Shown piece by piece: positions 16,401 to 23,793 of a stretch of 32,224 nucleotides of DNA. This DNA is from Candidatus Methanoperedens nitratireducens (GTDB taxonomy: Archaea; Halobacteriota; Methanosarcinia; Methanosarcinales; Methanoperedenaceae). The notes beneath the pieces were generated by a model, which saw only the letters and a list, made by a program, of their open reading frames with translations, ran no database searches and was not told the origin of the DNA. A program made the position numbers and the translations under genes. The first letter of the stretch is position 1. Each line of letters starts with the position of its first letter. The stretch covers positions 40,421-72,644 of the forward strand of contig NZ_JMIY01000007.1 in assembly GCF_000685155.1 (NCBI RefSeq), in the 5' to 3' direction.

Positions 16401-17241
16401 TTGTCCAGCTCTTTTGCAGACCTGTTTCTTTTTCAAATCCCGTCAATGTCCTCTCTGAGATCCCGGCAACAGGTTCGAAGGTAATACTTCCGCTCTTTAA
16501 AAGGTTAGCAACCTTATTATCATATTTTTTATTTAAATCTTCACTTGTTATAACATTAAGGGGTTTTTGTGATAACGTTTCATCAAAGTAGTACCATTTT
16601 ACTTCCCATTCCTGGGGAATTTTCGGAGGATCAACAATCAAAGGAACCTCTATATCAAGAGTAACAACCGCCTTTTCCTTTAAACTGAAAAGTTTACTGT
16701 GGCCGAGATACAGACGGTGAGGTACCTGTTTTTTTCCCCTGAAGAGCTCAACGTCCCCATTCGCACCGCTAAATAAAACAGTACTGTGGTCTGTCCATTT
16801 GTCTTTATCAGGAATAAGGCTTACAGCCCCGATAAGTCCCGGCTGGATAATGGTAAGGTCCTCTGCGGTTTCGAATACCAGTGCCTCCTGCTCCTTGGTC
16901 TGTGCAGTGGCCACCTGTGTTCTTGAGGGTATTTTCTTATACTGGTTATCCCCTTTTGCCATTGTAAAGGTAAGCGCAGCTTTGGCTATCCTTGGAGGTA
17001 ATAGCTGCACACCCACCATATCCAGGAATGTCAGAAAATTCTTATCCGGGACCTTGTTCAGGCGCTGTATGATGATCTCCACCATCCTTGAAAAGATGTG
17101 TATAAGAGCATCGGCCTGCTTATCTGATTCTATAGACGGCAGGTCTTTCCACTCAGGACAATAATAGAGAGCCAGTTCCCTGACCTGTTTGACCAGCATC
17201 TGCTGATCCCGTGAATCGATTCTGGGCGGCGTAATGGACAT
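13495..17241 (-). CDS. large baseplate J-like wedge protein (Afp11/gp6-like)
   Basis: A 1248-residue baseplate wedge protein that would form the ring around the spike and trigger sheath contraction. The N-terminus (YYCPEWKDLP, HIFSRMVEIIIQRLNKVPDK, FLDMVGVQLLPPRIAKAALT) and the C-terminal core (DRAVTYEDFEWLVREASPRV, PGWITMIIVPDERD, HPLIGGQDKKGWDFGKAVHI, SEVYEVIEDTEGVDYV) are characteristic. About residues 480-545 carry an inserted beta-rich domain (SGTGKISSKDKIVTGTETKF, AGDSITAAGQTRAVTAI). A further C-terminal extension of ~110 residues follows the core. The ATG overlaps the stop of the gp25-like gene by one base (TAATG), so the two are coupled. Confidence 0.9.
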   Translation of the reverse strand: MSITPPRIDSRDQQMLVKQVRELALYYCPEWKDLPSIESDKQADALIHIFSRMVEIIIQRLNKVPDKNFLTFLDMVGVQLLPPRIAKAALTFTMAKGDNQYKKIPSRTQVATAQTKEQEALVFETAEDLTIIQPGLIGAVSLIPDKDKWTDHSTVLFSGANGDVELFRGKKQVPHRLYLGHSKLFSLKEKAVVTLDIEVPLIVDPPKIPQEWEVKWYYFDETLSQKPLNVITSEDLNKKYDNKVANLLKSGSITFEPVAGISERTLTGFEKETGLQKSWTSHWILAELSTPIPKDKLPVIKVKAAVGIGKADPVSLSAGFFNNAPLDMTRDFYPFGEKPKFNETYYIYSKQIKEVFSKVEGEITITVTLSQGVDLPDTEKIKLFWELWNGKSWEKIGETTRAGVPDPNDKDPYSFKDTTNAFTRSGIVKFKCPIIKAADGDEEQDYWVRVRIVEGGYGSEAAYEVTTTDVSGTGKISSKDKIVTGTETKFTTELKAGDSITAAGQTRAVTAIATDTSLTIDSAFKPDLSATGFTIKRTGWIYKPPTYKPPSISTLTLEYDVEPLLVDLDVILSYNDFVYRDYTKSENYLIPFQPVEDKEPALYLSFDKDIATLPVTLFFPLIENVFAPATLEFNKTGPLPEATPPVLAWEYWNGKSWSLLSVEDGTKNLIKREFIKFLAPGDLKKKHCFEFQSEYYWIRARLDKGEYANPPRLRGIYTNTVWAYNHVTVNREILGSSNGKINQVFNFSHYPVLPGQKILVREISLTGEERRIIRSEEGKDAIEDIKDDNGNIIGYWVRWHEVNHFYSSGPHSRHYSIDRNNGTVIFGDGKRGMIPPAEKNNIICSYQYGGGDKGNSAGAQTITKLRTSFPFVESVTNNESADGGGNSESLDRVRERGPQTIKHRDRAVTYEDFEWLVREASPRVARVKCLPTTDPGKKFQPGWITMIIVPDERDSPKPVPTRELIDEIEKHLFSRSSTYLADLLQINLIGPGYIQVGTHAKVHFTSITDAKIIEGRIIENLNRFFHPLIGGQDKKGWDFGKAVHISEVYEVIEDTEGVDYVKELHLKASAQIYRLELEGILSPSSTYQKNCKVESDDGKIAFSLSEKLISGTEIDTLTVSGFKEGDHVAIHDSSDDYITTVVLRSVSDNVLECEADLSDLSILENGIVKNPGGIKSYISSSEKKSGQSKSILLTVATFGAGDKIIIRHRTDPASTESAYIKKVNTQVETIFVEDNYLVYSGAHIIEGI

Positions 17242-17639
17242 TAAATCCCACCCCGCTCAAGGTAAAATGGATACACCATGTTGCTCTTCGTGTTTGTTGT
17301 CTTTACCATGTATTCGATATTCAGGATAAGTTTATTCCCCTCATCTTTATCAGGGGCTGTAATCACATTCAGTACTTCAATCCTGGGCTCCCACTTCAGC
17401 AGTGCCTCTCTTATATAGAAATCTATGAGCGTTGCTGTTGAGGTATTGTTTGGTGCAAAAACAAGCTCATTGATTCCGCAGCCAAAATCCGGTCTCATAA
17501 CTCTCTCACCTTTTGCTGTACCAAGGATTATCATAATCGATTCCCTGATAGAATCCTCACCTTCAGAAGAGGCTATCTTTCCATCTTTAACAGATACCGG
17601 GAACTTCCAGCCTCTGCCTAAAAAATCTGCATCTTCCAT
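17241..17639 (-). CDS. gp25-like baseplate wedge protein (Afp9-like)
   Basis: A 132-residue protein of the GPW/gp25 family. The hallmark EGEDSIRESIMIILGTAKGE followed by RVMRPDFGCGINELVFAPNN is present at about residues 26-66, and the beta strand EPRIEVLNVI closes the fold. In T4 and eCIS particles this protein links the sheath to the baseplate wedge and starts sheath polymerisation. It starts immediately after the PAAR-like gene stop and is coupled to the following J protein. Length matches the family. Confidence 0.93.
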   Translation of the reverse strand: MEDADFLGRGWKFPVSVKDGKIASSEGEDSIRESIMIILGTAKGERVMRPDFGCGINELVFAPNNTSTATLIDFYIREALLKWEPRIEVLNVITAPDKDEGNKLILNIEYMVKTTNTKSNMVYPFYLERGGI

Positions 17640-18035
17640 TTATCCTCCTATCAAAACCGTACCAACCGCTATCACCTTGCCAGCAGGAAGATCTGAGGGA
17701 TCATTACAGGTCATCGCCATATCCCCGTTCCTTGCTGCCATCTTCCCATTTATCTTCACCGTAGTACTTCCAAGCTTAACAGTCGCCTTGTTGGATGGCG
17801 GATTCTGGAATGGCCCGCCCTGCGGGATATGGGGAGGCAGGTTCGAAGCTGTTGAGTCAACGGTTGCTGCGGGCATTCCCATTATATTTACATCAGAGCT
17901 CAGATCGCCATCCAGGATACCTACAAAAGGATGCGGCAGCGGAGTAGGAACCGCACCCGACGGTGATGGTATCATGATTATATGCGTATCTGTTGCCATA
18001 ACCTGGTCTCCCTGTTTAGCTGCCGGCTGTCCCAT
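17640..18035 (-). CDS. PAAR-like spike-tip protein (Afp10-like)
   Basis: A 131-residue PAAR-type tip that would cap the spike and pierce the target membrane. Typical features: the opening PAAKQGDQVMATDTHIIM, the repeated strand pattern with PHPFVGILDGDLSSDVNIMG and PAATVDST, proline-rich turns (PPHIPQGGPF), and the closing KATVKLGSTTVKINGKMAAR followed by NGDMAMTCNDP. His and Cys (His15 region, Cys near 110) could hold the tip metal. One base separates it from the spike gene. Confidence 0.88.
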   Translation of the reverse strand: MGQPAAKQGDQVMATDTHIIMIPSPSGAVPTPLPHPFVGILDGDLSSDVNIMGMPAATVDSTASNLPPHIPQGGPFQNPPSNKATVKLGSTTVKINGKMAARNGDMAMTCNDPSDLPAGKVIAVGTVLIGG

Positions 18036-18036
18036 A

Positions 18037-18675
18037 TTAATTAATGTTCACCGTTGCCCCTTTGATATTCATAGTTCCGGATGCCTCAAGATCCATACCT
18101 GCGCTGGCCTCGATCTTTGTAGAAGCACTTGATTTTGCCTCAATATCCCTGGCCTCGATAGTTACTTTCCCGTTTGGTGCAGATATCTCAATGTCCTTAT
18201 CGGATTTAATGGAGATTTTATTATCTTTTGTATCAACAACGATCATGTTATTCCCTGTTTTATCCACTATCTCTATCTTCTCTTTCCCATCTGTATCATC
18301 CAGCCTTATTATGTGCCCGCTTCTGGATTTGAGCATCCTTATATTGTTCTCCCCATCATTATTGGTAATAGGGGGACTATCTTTGCCGTTCCACAACGAG
18401 CCTATTATATACGGGATATTTATATCACCATATTCAAAAGCCACAAGCACCTCATCATCCACCTCAGGCAGGAAAAATGCGCCTCTCTCCTTTCCCGCCA
18501 TAAAGGATGCAACCCGTGCCCAGTTGGATTCATCCTCACCGCTTATTCTGGGTATTCTTACCTTCACGCGCCCGAGATCATCAGGGTCCTTATTATCGGT
18601 AACAATACCAACAACGACCCCGTATATTCTCGACTCAGATCTCCTGCCTTGCTCCAGAATGCCGGTAATGCTCAT
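18037..18675 (-). CDS. spike protein, gp5/VgrG OB domain plus beta-helix (Afp8 C-terminal half)
   Basis: A 212-residue phage baseplate assembly protein V type spike. Residues ~15-110 form the OB domain (YGVVVGIVTDNKDPDDLGRV, KVRIPRISGEDESNWARVAS, PEVDDEVLVAFEYGDINIPY, IIGSLWNGKDSPP). From ~115 the protein turns into strand repeats typical of the gp5/VgrG triangular beta-helix (DNKISIKSDKDIEISAPNGK, VTIEARDIEAKSSASTKIEA). It lacks the gp27-like hub part, which is the adjacent upstream gene with a 4-base ATGA overlap. So the Afp8-type spike is encoded as two coupled proteins. Confidence 0.92.
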   Translation of the reverse strand: MSITGILEQGRRSESRIYGVVVGIVTDNKDPDDLGRVKVRIPRISGEDESNWARVASFMAGKERGAFFLPEVDDEVLVAFEYGDINIPYIIGSLWNGKDSPPITNNDGENNIRMLKSRSGHIIRLDDTDGKEKIEIVDKTGNNMIVVDTKDNKISIKSDKDIEISAPNGKVTIEARDIEAKSSASTKIEASAGMDLEASGTMNIKGATVNIN

Positions 18676-19718
18676 ACCCCTGTTCTCCTGACTTTAAAAT
18701 TTGTTGTATATACTCCTCTACTGATAGAATGAACAGTTGATTCCACATAGTACACACCGCTGAGTCTCTCACCTATGCCCTTGATCTCTATTGTTTTTCC
18801 TGCCCTTATCTCTGGATTCCCGATGCATGATCCTTCTCCTGTTAAAAACTCCCCAAGCATCTGGTTATATTTTGCCTTTGCAATGTTTTCAGCATCTTTT
18901 GAATCAATAATCATATCATCAACAACAGAGACCGATGAGGCACTGAAAGCTTTTTCAGATATTTCATAACCAGATTCTTTACCCATCTTTGTTGTTTCAC
19001 TTCCTTTCGAAGCCGATGAGGAGATCTCCTCCTTATCCTTAACATTCCAGCCCCTGACCTCAACCTTGCTTCCCTCAGTCAGTGTTTTTATCTGCGCTGA
19101 AAAACTTTCCAGATCTACACCGTACTCAAGAGTTAACTCTGGTGATTTATCTTCCTGTGATTTTCGAAAGATCAGAGTCTTGTCATCAACAAGCATTTCA
19201 TACCCTATCCGCTTTGCGCGCTCAAGGAGAAATTCATAATTGCTCTGGTTATTCTGGAATATGTAAGGATGAATGGTTCCTGTATCATCGACCTTAGGAG
19301 TCAGACTTGTCTCTGAAGCAATGGATGATGCAATATCACTGTCCTTCATATCCTTGAATGAGCGCCTCATTGTTCCAAACCTCAGCCTATGAAGCCTGTC
19401 GTAACCTCTTATCTCCATAAAACATGAATCCCCGAATGTAAAATCAAGTGATGTAACCTCCCCGATCATCATCTCAAATGAGCTATCAATACCCATAGAG
19501 ATCTTTACAATATCACCGACCTTGAACGTTTTAAGATCAATACCCCTCCAGTCACCTTTTAAGAAATCAACGGTATTGAACCTGATCGTGAACATCGCAG
19601 GCAGGTTCAGTTCGTCTTCAACAGTAACTCCATTAACTGCGAGGAACAGGTCTGTCGGGAGCTCACTTCCATCCAGGAGCAACCTGAAACTGGCAACATT
19701 TAATATATTACCTGCCAT
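18672..19718 (-). CDS. gp27-like baseplate hub (late control D family; Afp8 N-terminal half)
   Basis: A 348-residue hub protein that joins the inner tube to the spike. Recognisable parts: FRLLLDGSELPTDLFLAVNG at the start, FKVGDIVKISMGIDSSFEMM with IGEVTSLDF, RGYDRLHRLRFGTMRRSF (conserved in VgrG/late control D hubs), YEFLLERAKRIGYEMLVDDK, and the final strand YYVESTVHSISRGVYTTNFK. Its end overlaps the OB/beta-helix spike gene by 4 bases. It follows the LysM gene by 12 bases. Length and motifs are typical. Confidence 0.9.
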   Translation of the reverse strand: MAGNILNVASFRLLLDGSELPTDLFLAVNGVTVEDELNLPAMFTIRFNTVDFLKGDWRGIDLKTFKVGDIVKISMGIDSSFEMMIGEVTSLDFTFGDSCFMEIRGYDRLHRLRFGTMRRSFKDMKDSDIASSIASETSLTPKVDDTGTIHPYIFQNNQSNYEFLLERAKRIGYEMLVDDKTLIFRKSQEDKSPELTLEYGVDLESFSAQIKTLTEGSKVEVRGWNVKDKEEISSSASKGSETTKMGKESGYEISEKAFSASSVSVVDDMIIDSKDAENIAKAKYNQMLGEFLTGEGSCIGNPEIRAGKTIEIKGIGERLSGVYYVESTVHSISRGVYTTNFKVRRTGV

Positions 19719-19730
19719 GGAGCAAGACCC

Positions 19731-20357
19731 CTAATCAGGAATTACTAATACTCTTCCAATGTCGTCATACCCTGGAAATGCCAGAGGATTGTCGATGTTA
19801 TTTTCATCGGCGATTTTTCGCCACAGGGCTGCATCCTTAAGTGCCTTGTAAGCTATAATATCAAGCCTATCCCCGCTCTTGACAGTCCATACTTTCCTGC
19901 AGGCCTCTATGCCCATATTCTTTGCATACTCTTCCGGGGTTGCAACTGATTTAAAAGTAACAGTTAGCTCTGCTCTGACAGGTATCCCATCCGGGAGAAA
20001 CATTGTGAACTTCTGGTTGAGTCTATTAATAACTCCCTTATATGTAAATTTACCCCAGCTAAAAAGGCATACAGGAGCCTTCTTTTTCTCTTTTCCTTCC
20101 ACAAAAGGCATGACAAGTGCGGCGATCTTTTTGGTGATATCCCTTACATCAGATCCTGCAGCGATATTATCATGCTTCTCATAGGTATCAAAAAGTAGCG
20201 TGACAGTAAAATCATCCACATTTACTTTGTTAAAAAAAGGCGTTGAGTCATCCTCTCCCATATCAGCACTTGTAGAAACAGTATAATCCCTGGGATTAAA
20301 CATAACATCAATAGTCTCATTCGTATCCAGGATAACTATTTTGGCTTTCTCTACCAT
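19731..20357 (-). CDS. LysM-containing CIS tube/baseplate adaptor (Afp7-like)
   Basis: A 208-residue protein of the CIS tube protein family. The N-terminal part (AKIVILDTNETIDVMFNPRD, VDDFTVTLLFDTYE) has the FNP...Y signature of this family, and the C-terminal ~50 residues (WTVKSGDRLDIIAYKALKDA, LWRKIADENNIDNPLAF) form a LysM domain. In eCIS particles this protein lies between the inner tube and the hub; the LysM is structural rather than a wall-binding module. The ATG overlaps the stop of the upstream repetitive gene by one base. Confidence 0.92.
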   Translation of the reverse strand: MVEKAKIVILDTNETIDVMFNPRDYTVSTSADMGEDDSTPFFNKVNVDDFTVTLLFDTYEKHDNIAAGSDVRDITKKIAALVMPFVEGKEKKKAPVCLFSWGKFTYKGVINRLNQKFTMFLPDGIPVRAELTVTFKSVATPEEYAKNMGIEACRKVWTVKSGDRLDIIAYKALKDAALWRKIADENNIDNPLAFPGYDDIGRVLVIPD

Positions 20358-21859
20358 TAGAATAATCCTCTCCTATCTTTTTCTATGGATATTTTTCTCT
20401 CTATGATCTTATACACCTTATCTGCAATCGTATTTATTTCGTAAATTGGCTTCTGTTTAAAAGGCTCAATCAGGTTATCACGCATCTTTGTTGTTGTTTT
20501 CATATCATGCAAGTGTTCTTTATCTTCTGAAGTGATGTCGGTTTTTTGTATTACAGGTTTATTGAGAATCAGTTCTTTTGAGCTATAGGCAGTACCGCCA
20601 GTTACGTCCTTTAAGTCTGCTGATGCTCTTCTTTTCTCTATAGTATTAGCATATTGCAGATTATTTATTATATTCAATCTATTAAAGGGATGAATTAAAC
20701 TCCCTTTTCTGGTGATCTCATATTCCCCGGGGGTATTTCTATAGCTTATATTTTTAAGACCTGTATTCTGCTGCAATAACGGGGTATCTACATCTCTGGA
20801 ACTCACGGCTTTATCAGTTGAAGGCCAGATCGCCGTTTTTATGAGCGGGAATCCTGAAGAACGCTTCTCTCTGTCTGAAGGCTGTATTCCAGATAGTAGA
20901 GAATTAGCAGCTTTATTGAGTTTATAACTGGTATTCAGAATATAAGTATTAACACTTCTCTGTAAATAGTTGAGAATTGCAGGATTTTTAGAACTTAAAG
21001 CTATTCTGGCTACGGTTCTTGGATATGGGGCAGGGATTGAAATATTCTCTATAGTCTCTCTGCTGTCTTTTAATATATTCCCATCAATCGTAATTTTAAG
21101 GTTGCTATTCTTTTGTGAAGATGCATCATCTGTATGTTTTGAGATCCTATCTTTCTCAGTTATTACCATTTTTGTGGGCAATGATTTCCAAAAACGCATC
21201 TCTTTGTTTGAAGGCTGCACTCTTAAAATGCTCTTTACAGCCTTCCAGCTCTCTTTAAATTTATTTTCATAACCTATATTTTTTATGTCTCTATGTAGCA
21301 ACAGCGGAGTATCTGCACTTTCTGAGACCATATCTCTCTCAATTGATGGCCTGAGAACCATTTCTTGAGGTGATGATCCCAAAGAATGCCTTTTTTTGTT
21401 TATAGCCTGTATTCTAGATTGAAGAGGATAAGCAACCCTGCCAGGCTTTGAGCTCTGATTCGCAATATCAAAACTTCTTTGTTTAATTATCACATTTTTA
21501 TTAGTTGAATGCCGAACTATTTTTAGAGGCGATGATCCCAAAGAATGCCTTTCCAGATCAACAGACTGTATTCCGGATGGTAGGGAATGATCAACCTTAT
21601 CAGGGTTTGAACTCTGGTTCGCTCTATCAAAGCTCCTCTGGGAATATATTATAGGCTTAGGATTTATGTAATTTAGAGATGTTTTAACCGATCCTGTTGT
21701 ATATCGGGTCGGAATATTCTTTGAAAATACACTTAATGACGGCTTAAAGAGATTTAACCCTGTATTGATCGATAGTGATTGAATAATGTGATATGTATGA
21801 ACATTATAAGCCAGAGGCGAAGGCAGCAAACGATCCTTATCTGTAGACAGATATTGCAA
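20357..21859 (-). CDS. repetitive Ser/Asn/Lys-rich eCIS protein, role unknown (tape-measure candidate)
   Basis: A 500-residue protein from the first usable canonical start (TTG 21857-21859), unrecognised. It has imperfect internal repeats: RSFDRANQSSNPDKVDHSLP...GIQ...RHSLGSSP, then RSFDIANQSSKPGRVAYPLQ...RIQ...RHSLGSSP 53 codons later, then degenerate copies including LLSGIQPSDREKRSSGFP. DTPLL followed by KNIGYEN or KNISYRN occurs twice. It has low complexity, is rich in Ser, Asn, Lys and Ile, and has no membrane segment. It lies between inner tube 2 and the LysM adaptor, and no Afp14-type tape measure is otherwise visible, so tape measure or inner-tube ligand is one possibility. The frame stays open for another ~120 codons upstream without ATG, GTG or TTG. 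The true protein may therefore be ~620 residues. Confidence 0.75.
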   Translation of the reverse strand: MQYLSTDKDRLLPSPLAYNVHTYHIIQSLSINTGLNLFKPSLSVFSKNIPTRYTTGSVKTSLNYINPKPIIYSQRSFDRANQSSNPDKVDHSLPSGIQSVDLERHSLGSSPLKIVRHSTNKNVIIKQRSFDIANQSSKPGRVAYPLQSRIQAINKKRHSLGSSPQEMVLRPSIERDMVSESADTPLLLHRDIKNIGYENKFKESWKAVKSILRVQPSNKEMRFWKSLPTKMVITEKDRISKHTDDASSQKNSNLKITIDGNILKDSRETIENISIPAPYPRTVARIALSSKNPAILNYLQRSVNTYILNTSYKLNKAANSLLSGIQPSDREKRSSGFPLIKTAIWPSTDKAVSSRDVDTPLLQQNTGLKNISYRNTPGEYEITRKGSLIHPFNRLNIINNLQYANTIEKRRASADLKDVTGGTAYSSKELILNKPVIQKTDITSEDKEHLHDMKTTTKMRDNLIEPFKQKPIYEINTIADKVYKIIERKISIEKDRRGLF

Positions 21860-22218
21860 AGACTCAAATGAAGCAGTTGGGATGCCCCTGGAACCAGTAC
21901 AAAAGACACTGAATTTAGGGAATACAGTTATCCCGTGTTGTGCCTTACTATAACCTGCAAGATTGCAGGGTTTTTTGACCTGGCAGTAATGACCGGGTGT
22001 TTTCTCCAGCTTTCTCAGCAGCCTTAAGTAAATACTATTCTTGAAATAATTACTGATCGATTCTATGTAACGGATATTTATTTTTGTATTAGCGCTTCCT
22101 GCACTGAATCTAAGAAATATCAGTGCAGGAAGCTTACTTGCCCTCCTGAAGATGCGGTATTTGCCTGTAATCCTACCATAAAAACCAGGCTCATCAGGCA
22201 GGGCAGGGGATGATCTTG
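21860..22218 (-). other. 359-bp stretch without a canonical-start gene; open in frame with the downstream repetitive gene
   Basis: On the minus strand this stretch is open in the same frame as the downstream 500-residue ORF, back to a stop at 22316-22318. It encodes plausible protein (IARSSPALPDEPGFYGRITG, IRYIESISNYFKNSIYLRLL, TPGHYCQVKKPCNLAGYSK). No in-frame ATG, GTG or TTG exists. An ATA (22220-22222) sits 6 bases after GGAGG and overlaps the TAG of the tube gene (ATAG). No terminator, RNA gene or repeat is apparent, so it is probably the 5' part of the gene. Confidence 0.5.
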
Positions 22219-22752
22219 CTATAAAATCCCTCCAGCCGATGCCGCACCCCTTATTGCAGAGATAACCTGGCTTGCCTTTGGTTTTGTCAGCTTGGTATGA
22301 CTCAGTACAAGTGTCTCAGTGGCAACTGTATTACTTGAGGCGTTAAATGTTGGACCGTCCCATTTGATCGGATACGCTTCATAGAAGTCCCACCACATTG
22401 CTGGTAATCCAGAATGGTCCAGAAGATAGATGGTACCGTTTTTCCGGTTAATGTTCCCATTTATTACCTCCTCATACCAGTTCCAGAGAAGATCAAGATC
22501 AGTCAATCCGTGTTTCAAAGTGATATCCGAGTATTTAACTCCTGTTACAAACTTATACTCCCTATCATTTTCTCCACCGAACATCTTTGATTCTGTATTG
22601 ATCTGGATGCTCAGACCTGATACCTCGGTAAAACCGCCTGCTATAATTCCGTCTATTTCAACCAGAAAATTATAGGCACTGTATGGGTCTAATCTTACAC
22701 CAAGAGCCCTTTTTGCTACACCTATTGCTATATTTGCACCAAAAGCCGGCAT
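22219..22752 (-). CDS. inner tube protein 2 (gp19 family; Afp5-like)
   Basis: A 177-residue tail tube protein. Characteristic text: RLDPYSAYNFLVEIDGIIAG, GFTEVSGLSIQINTESKMFG, EYKFVTGVKYSDITLKHGLT, DLDLLWNWYEEVINGNINRK, and the closing ALPI-type strand AYPIKWDGPTFNASSNTVAT with ETLVLSHTKL. It is a paralogue of the 147-residue tube protein at 23326-23769 and is likely the first ring or rings next to the baseplate, as Afp5 is. ATG; AGGAGGAATC upstream. The stop TAG overlaps a possible non-standard start of the next gene. Confidence 0.92.
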   Translation of the reverse strand: MPAFGANIAIGVAKRALGVRLDPYSAYNFLVEIDGIIAGGFTEVSGLSIQINTESKMFGGENDREYKFVTGVKYSDITLKHGLTDLDLLWNWYEEVINGNINRKNGTIYLLDHSGLPAMWWDFYEAYPIKWDGPTFNASSNTVATETLVLSHTKLTKPKASQVISAIRGAASAGGIL

Positions 22753-22760
22753 GATTCCTC

Positions 22761-22943
22761 CTATATTTCAGAAATACTTTTTGTTTCCTCAGAACTAAGT
22801 TTTTTATTTATTTTACTCACCTCATCACACCATTGCTGCCGCTCTCTATGCTCCATATTCATAATGGTATCATAGTCCCAGTGGAAGTGATAGGCTAGAA
22901 AGGCTACCTCCTCGTAGAGATGATCGAGGGGGTAGCCGATCAT
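22761..22943 (-). CDS. small tail-assembly protein (DUF6760-like)
   Basis: A 60-residue protein: MIGYPLDHLYEEVAFLAYHF, HWDYDTIMNMEHRERQQWCD, then EVSKINKK. The pattern (Y/H-rich, one helix pair with HRERQQW) matches the small protein found after the tube genes of many eCIS and tailed phages, resembling the second product of the gpG/gpGT-type tape-measure chaperone pair. Its ATG overlaps the TGA of the upstream gene by 4 bases, supporting stoichiometric co-translation. Family name is given from memory of the pattern. Confidence 0.8.
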   Translation of the reverse strand: MIGYPLDHLYEEVAFLAYHFHWDYDTIMNMEHRERQQWCDEVSKINKKLSSEETKSISEI

Positions 22944-23308
22944 TCCCCCAGAGATTCCATCTCTACATCGAACTTATGCTCGCACTTCGGACATACTGCC
23001 CTGATTACATTTGAACCGTTCTGATTAATCCTGGTGTACATCTCCTGAAGATATGCGAAGTCTCCCGAAAAGAGTCCTTCGATAACCTTAGGAGTTATCA
23101 TCTTCAGATCTCCCAGGCGGGTAACAACCCTGGAGAGAAGTATGACCGTTAAATACGCAGGATTACTCTGAACCCTGGGGTCTTTCATGGGCAGTATCTC
23201 ATCGGCTGCAGTGGCCAGTCTCATTTTGCCCTCTTTATGGAGAGTGCCTGTCTCGTCCACATAGCCCATAGGCAGGACAAAATCATGCTCTGTCTGTAGA
23301 ACTCCCAT
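22940..23308 (-). CDS. phage tail assembly chaperone-like protein with CPKC motif
   Basis: A 122-residue protein. LPMGYVDETGTLHKEGKMRL, LATAADEILPMKDPRVQSNP, AYLTVILLSRVVTRLGDLKM and VIEGLFSGDFAYLQEMYTRI are typical of the tail-assembly proteins encoded between tube genes in eCIS clusters. The last 20 residues hold CPKCEHKFDVEME, half of a zinc-ribbon-like site. It is not expected in the finished particle if it acts as a chaperone. It is followed by the DUF6760-like gene with ATGA overlap and preceded by tube 1 at 17 bases. Confidence 0.82.
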   Translation of the reverse strand: MGVLQTEHDFVLPMGYVDETGTLHKEGKMRLATAADEILPMKDPRVQSNPAYLTVILLSRVVTRLGDLKMITPKVIEGLFSGDFAYLQEMYTRINQNGSNVIRAVCPKCEHKFDVEMESLGE

Positions 23309-23325
23309 TTAGTATCCTCTCAGTA

Positions 23326-23769
23326 TCACTTCGTCCTCTTAATTCCTTCATGCACTAACTCAAGTGATTCTATAACCACCTCGTTTGATTTTGCACTAAA
23401 ATCCGATGGATCATATTTTGTTGGCCATGCCTCAATAATGTCCCATCGTGACTTATCGTTCCCTTCCTCATCAATCAATATCAGAGAGATATTTTTCCTT
23501 GCTTTTATTGCACCAGACTGCTCAACCAGTTTTCTCCACTCATAGAGCTCCATTGAATCCGTCAGTCCTTTCTTCAGGGTTATATTCCCGTATTTTGTGA
23601 GACCTGAGAGTTTTCTCTGGTATGTTGGGTCTGCGCCCTCCCTGTAATCAACAGTATCAGTGGATGAATCCGGGATAGTGGCTTCTGAGAAACTCGCTGT
23701 CTGGATACCATCAATCTCGACTCTGAACCTGAAATTCCTGTACGGATCATTCCTTGTTCCAGTTGCCAT
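23326..23769 (-). CDS. inner tube protein 1 (gp19 family; Afp1-like)
   Basis: A 147-residue main inner tube subunit. Motifs: RNDPYRNFRFRVEIDGIQTA, SFSEATIPDSSTDTVDYREG, YGNITLKKGLTDSMELYEWR, and AWPTKYDPSDFSAKSNEVVI followed by ESLELVHEGI. It would polymerise into the hexameric tube inside the sheath. It starts 24 bases after the sheath gene with an AAAGGAGGAATATAAA leader, a strong ribosome site, as needed for an abundant structural protein. Confidence 0.94.
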   Translation of the reverse strand: MATGTRNDPYRNFRFRVEIDGIQTASFSEATIPDSSTDTVDYREGADPTYQRKLSGLTKYGNITLKKGLTDSMELYEWRKLVEQSGAIKARKNISLILIDEEGNDKSRWDIIEAWPTKYDPSDFSAKSNEVVIESLELVHEGIKRTK

Positions 23770-23793
23770 TTTATATTCCTCCTTTAATTTAAT

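Noticed and set aside
17425-18732. Long plus-strand ORFs opposite the spike, PAAR and gp25 genes (up to 235 residues)
   Set aside because: Antisense shadows of well-recognised minus-strand genes, with low-complexity Ser/Ile-rich translations.
19731-19900. LysM domain as evidence of wall targeting
   Set aside because: This is the standard structural LysM of the Afp7-type adaptor.
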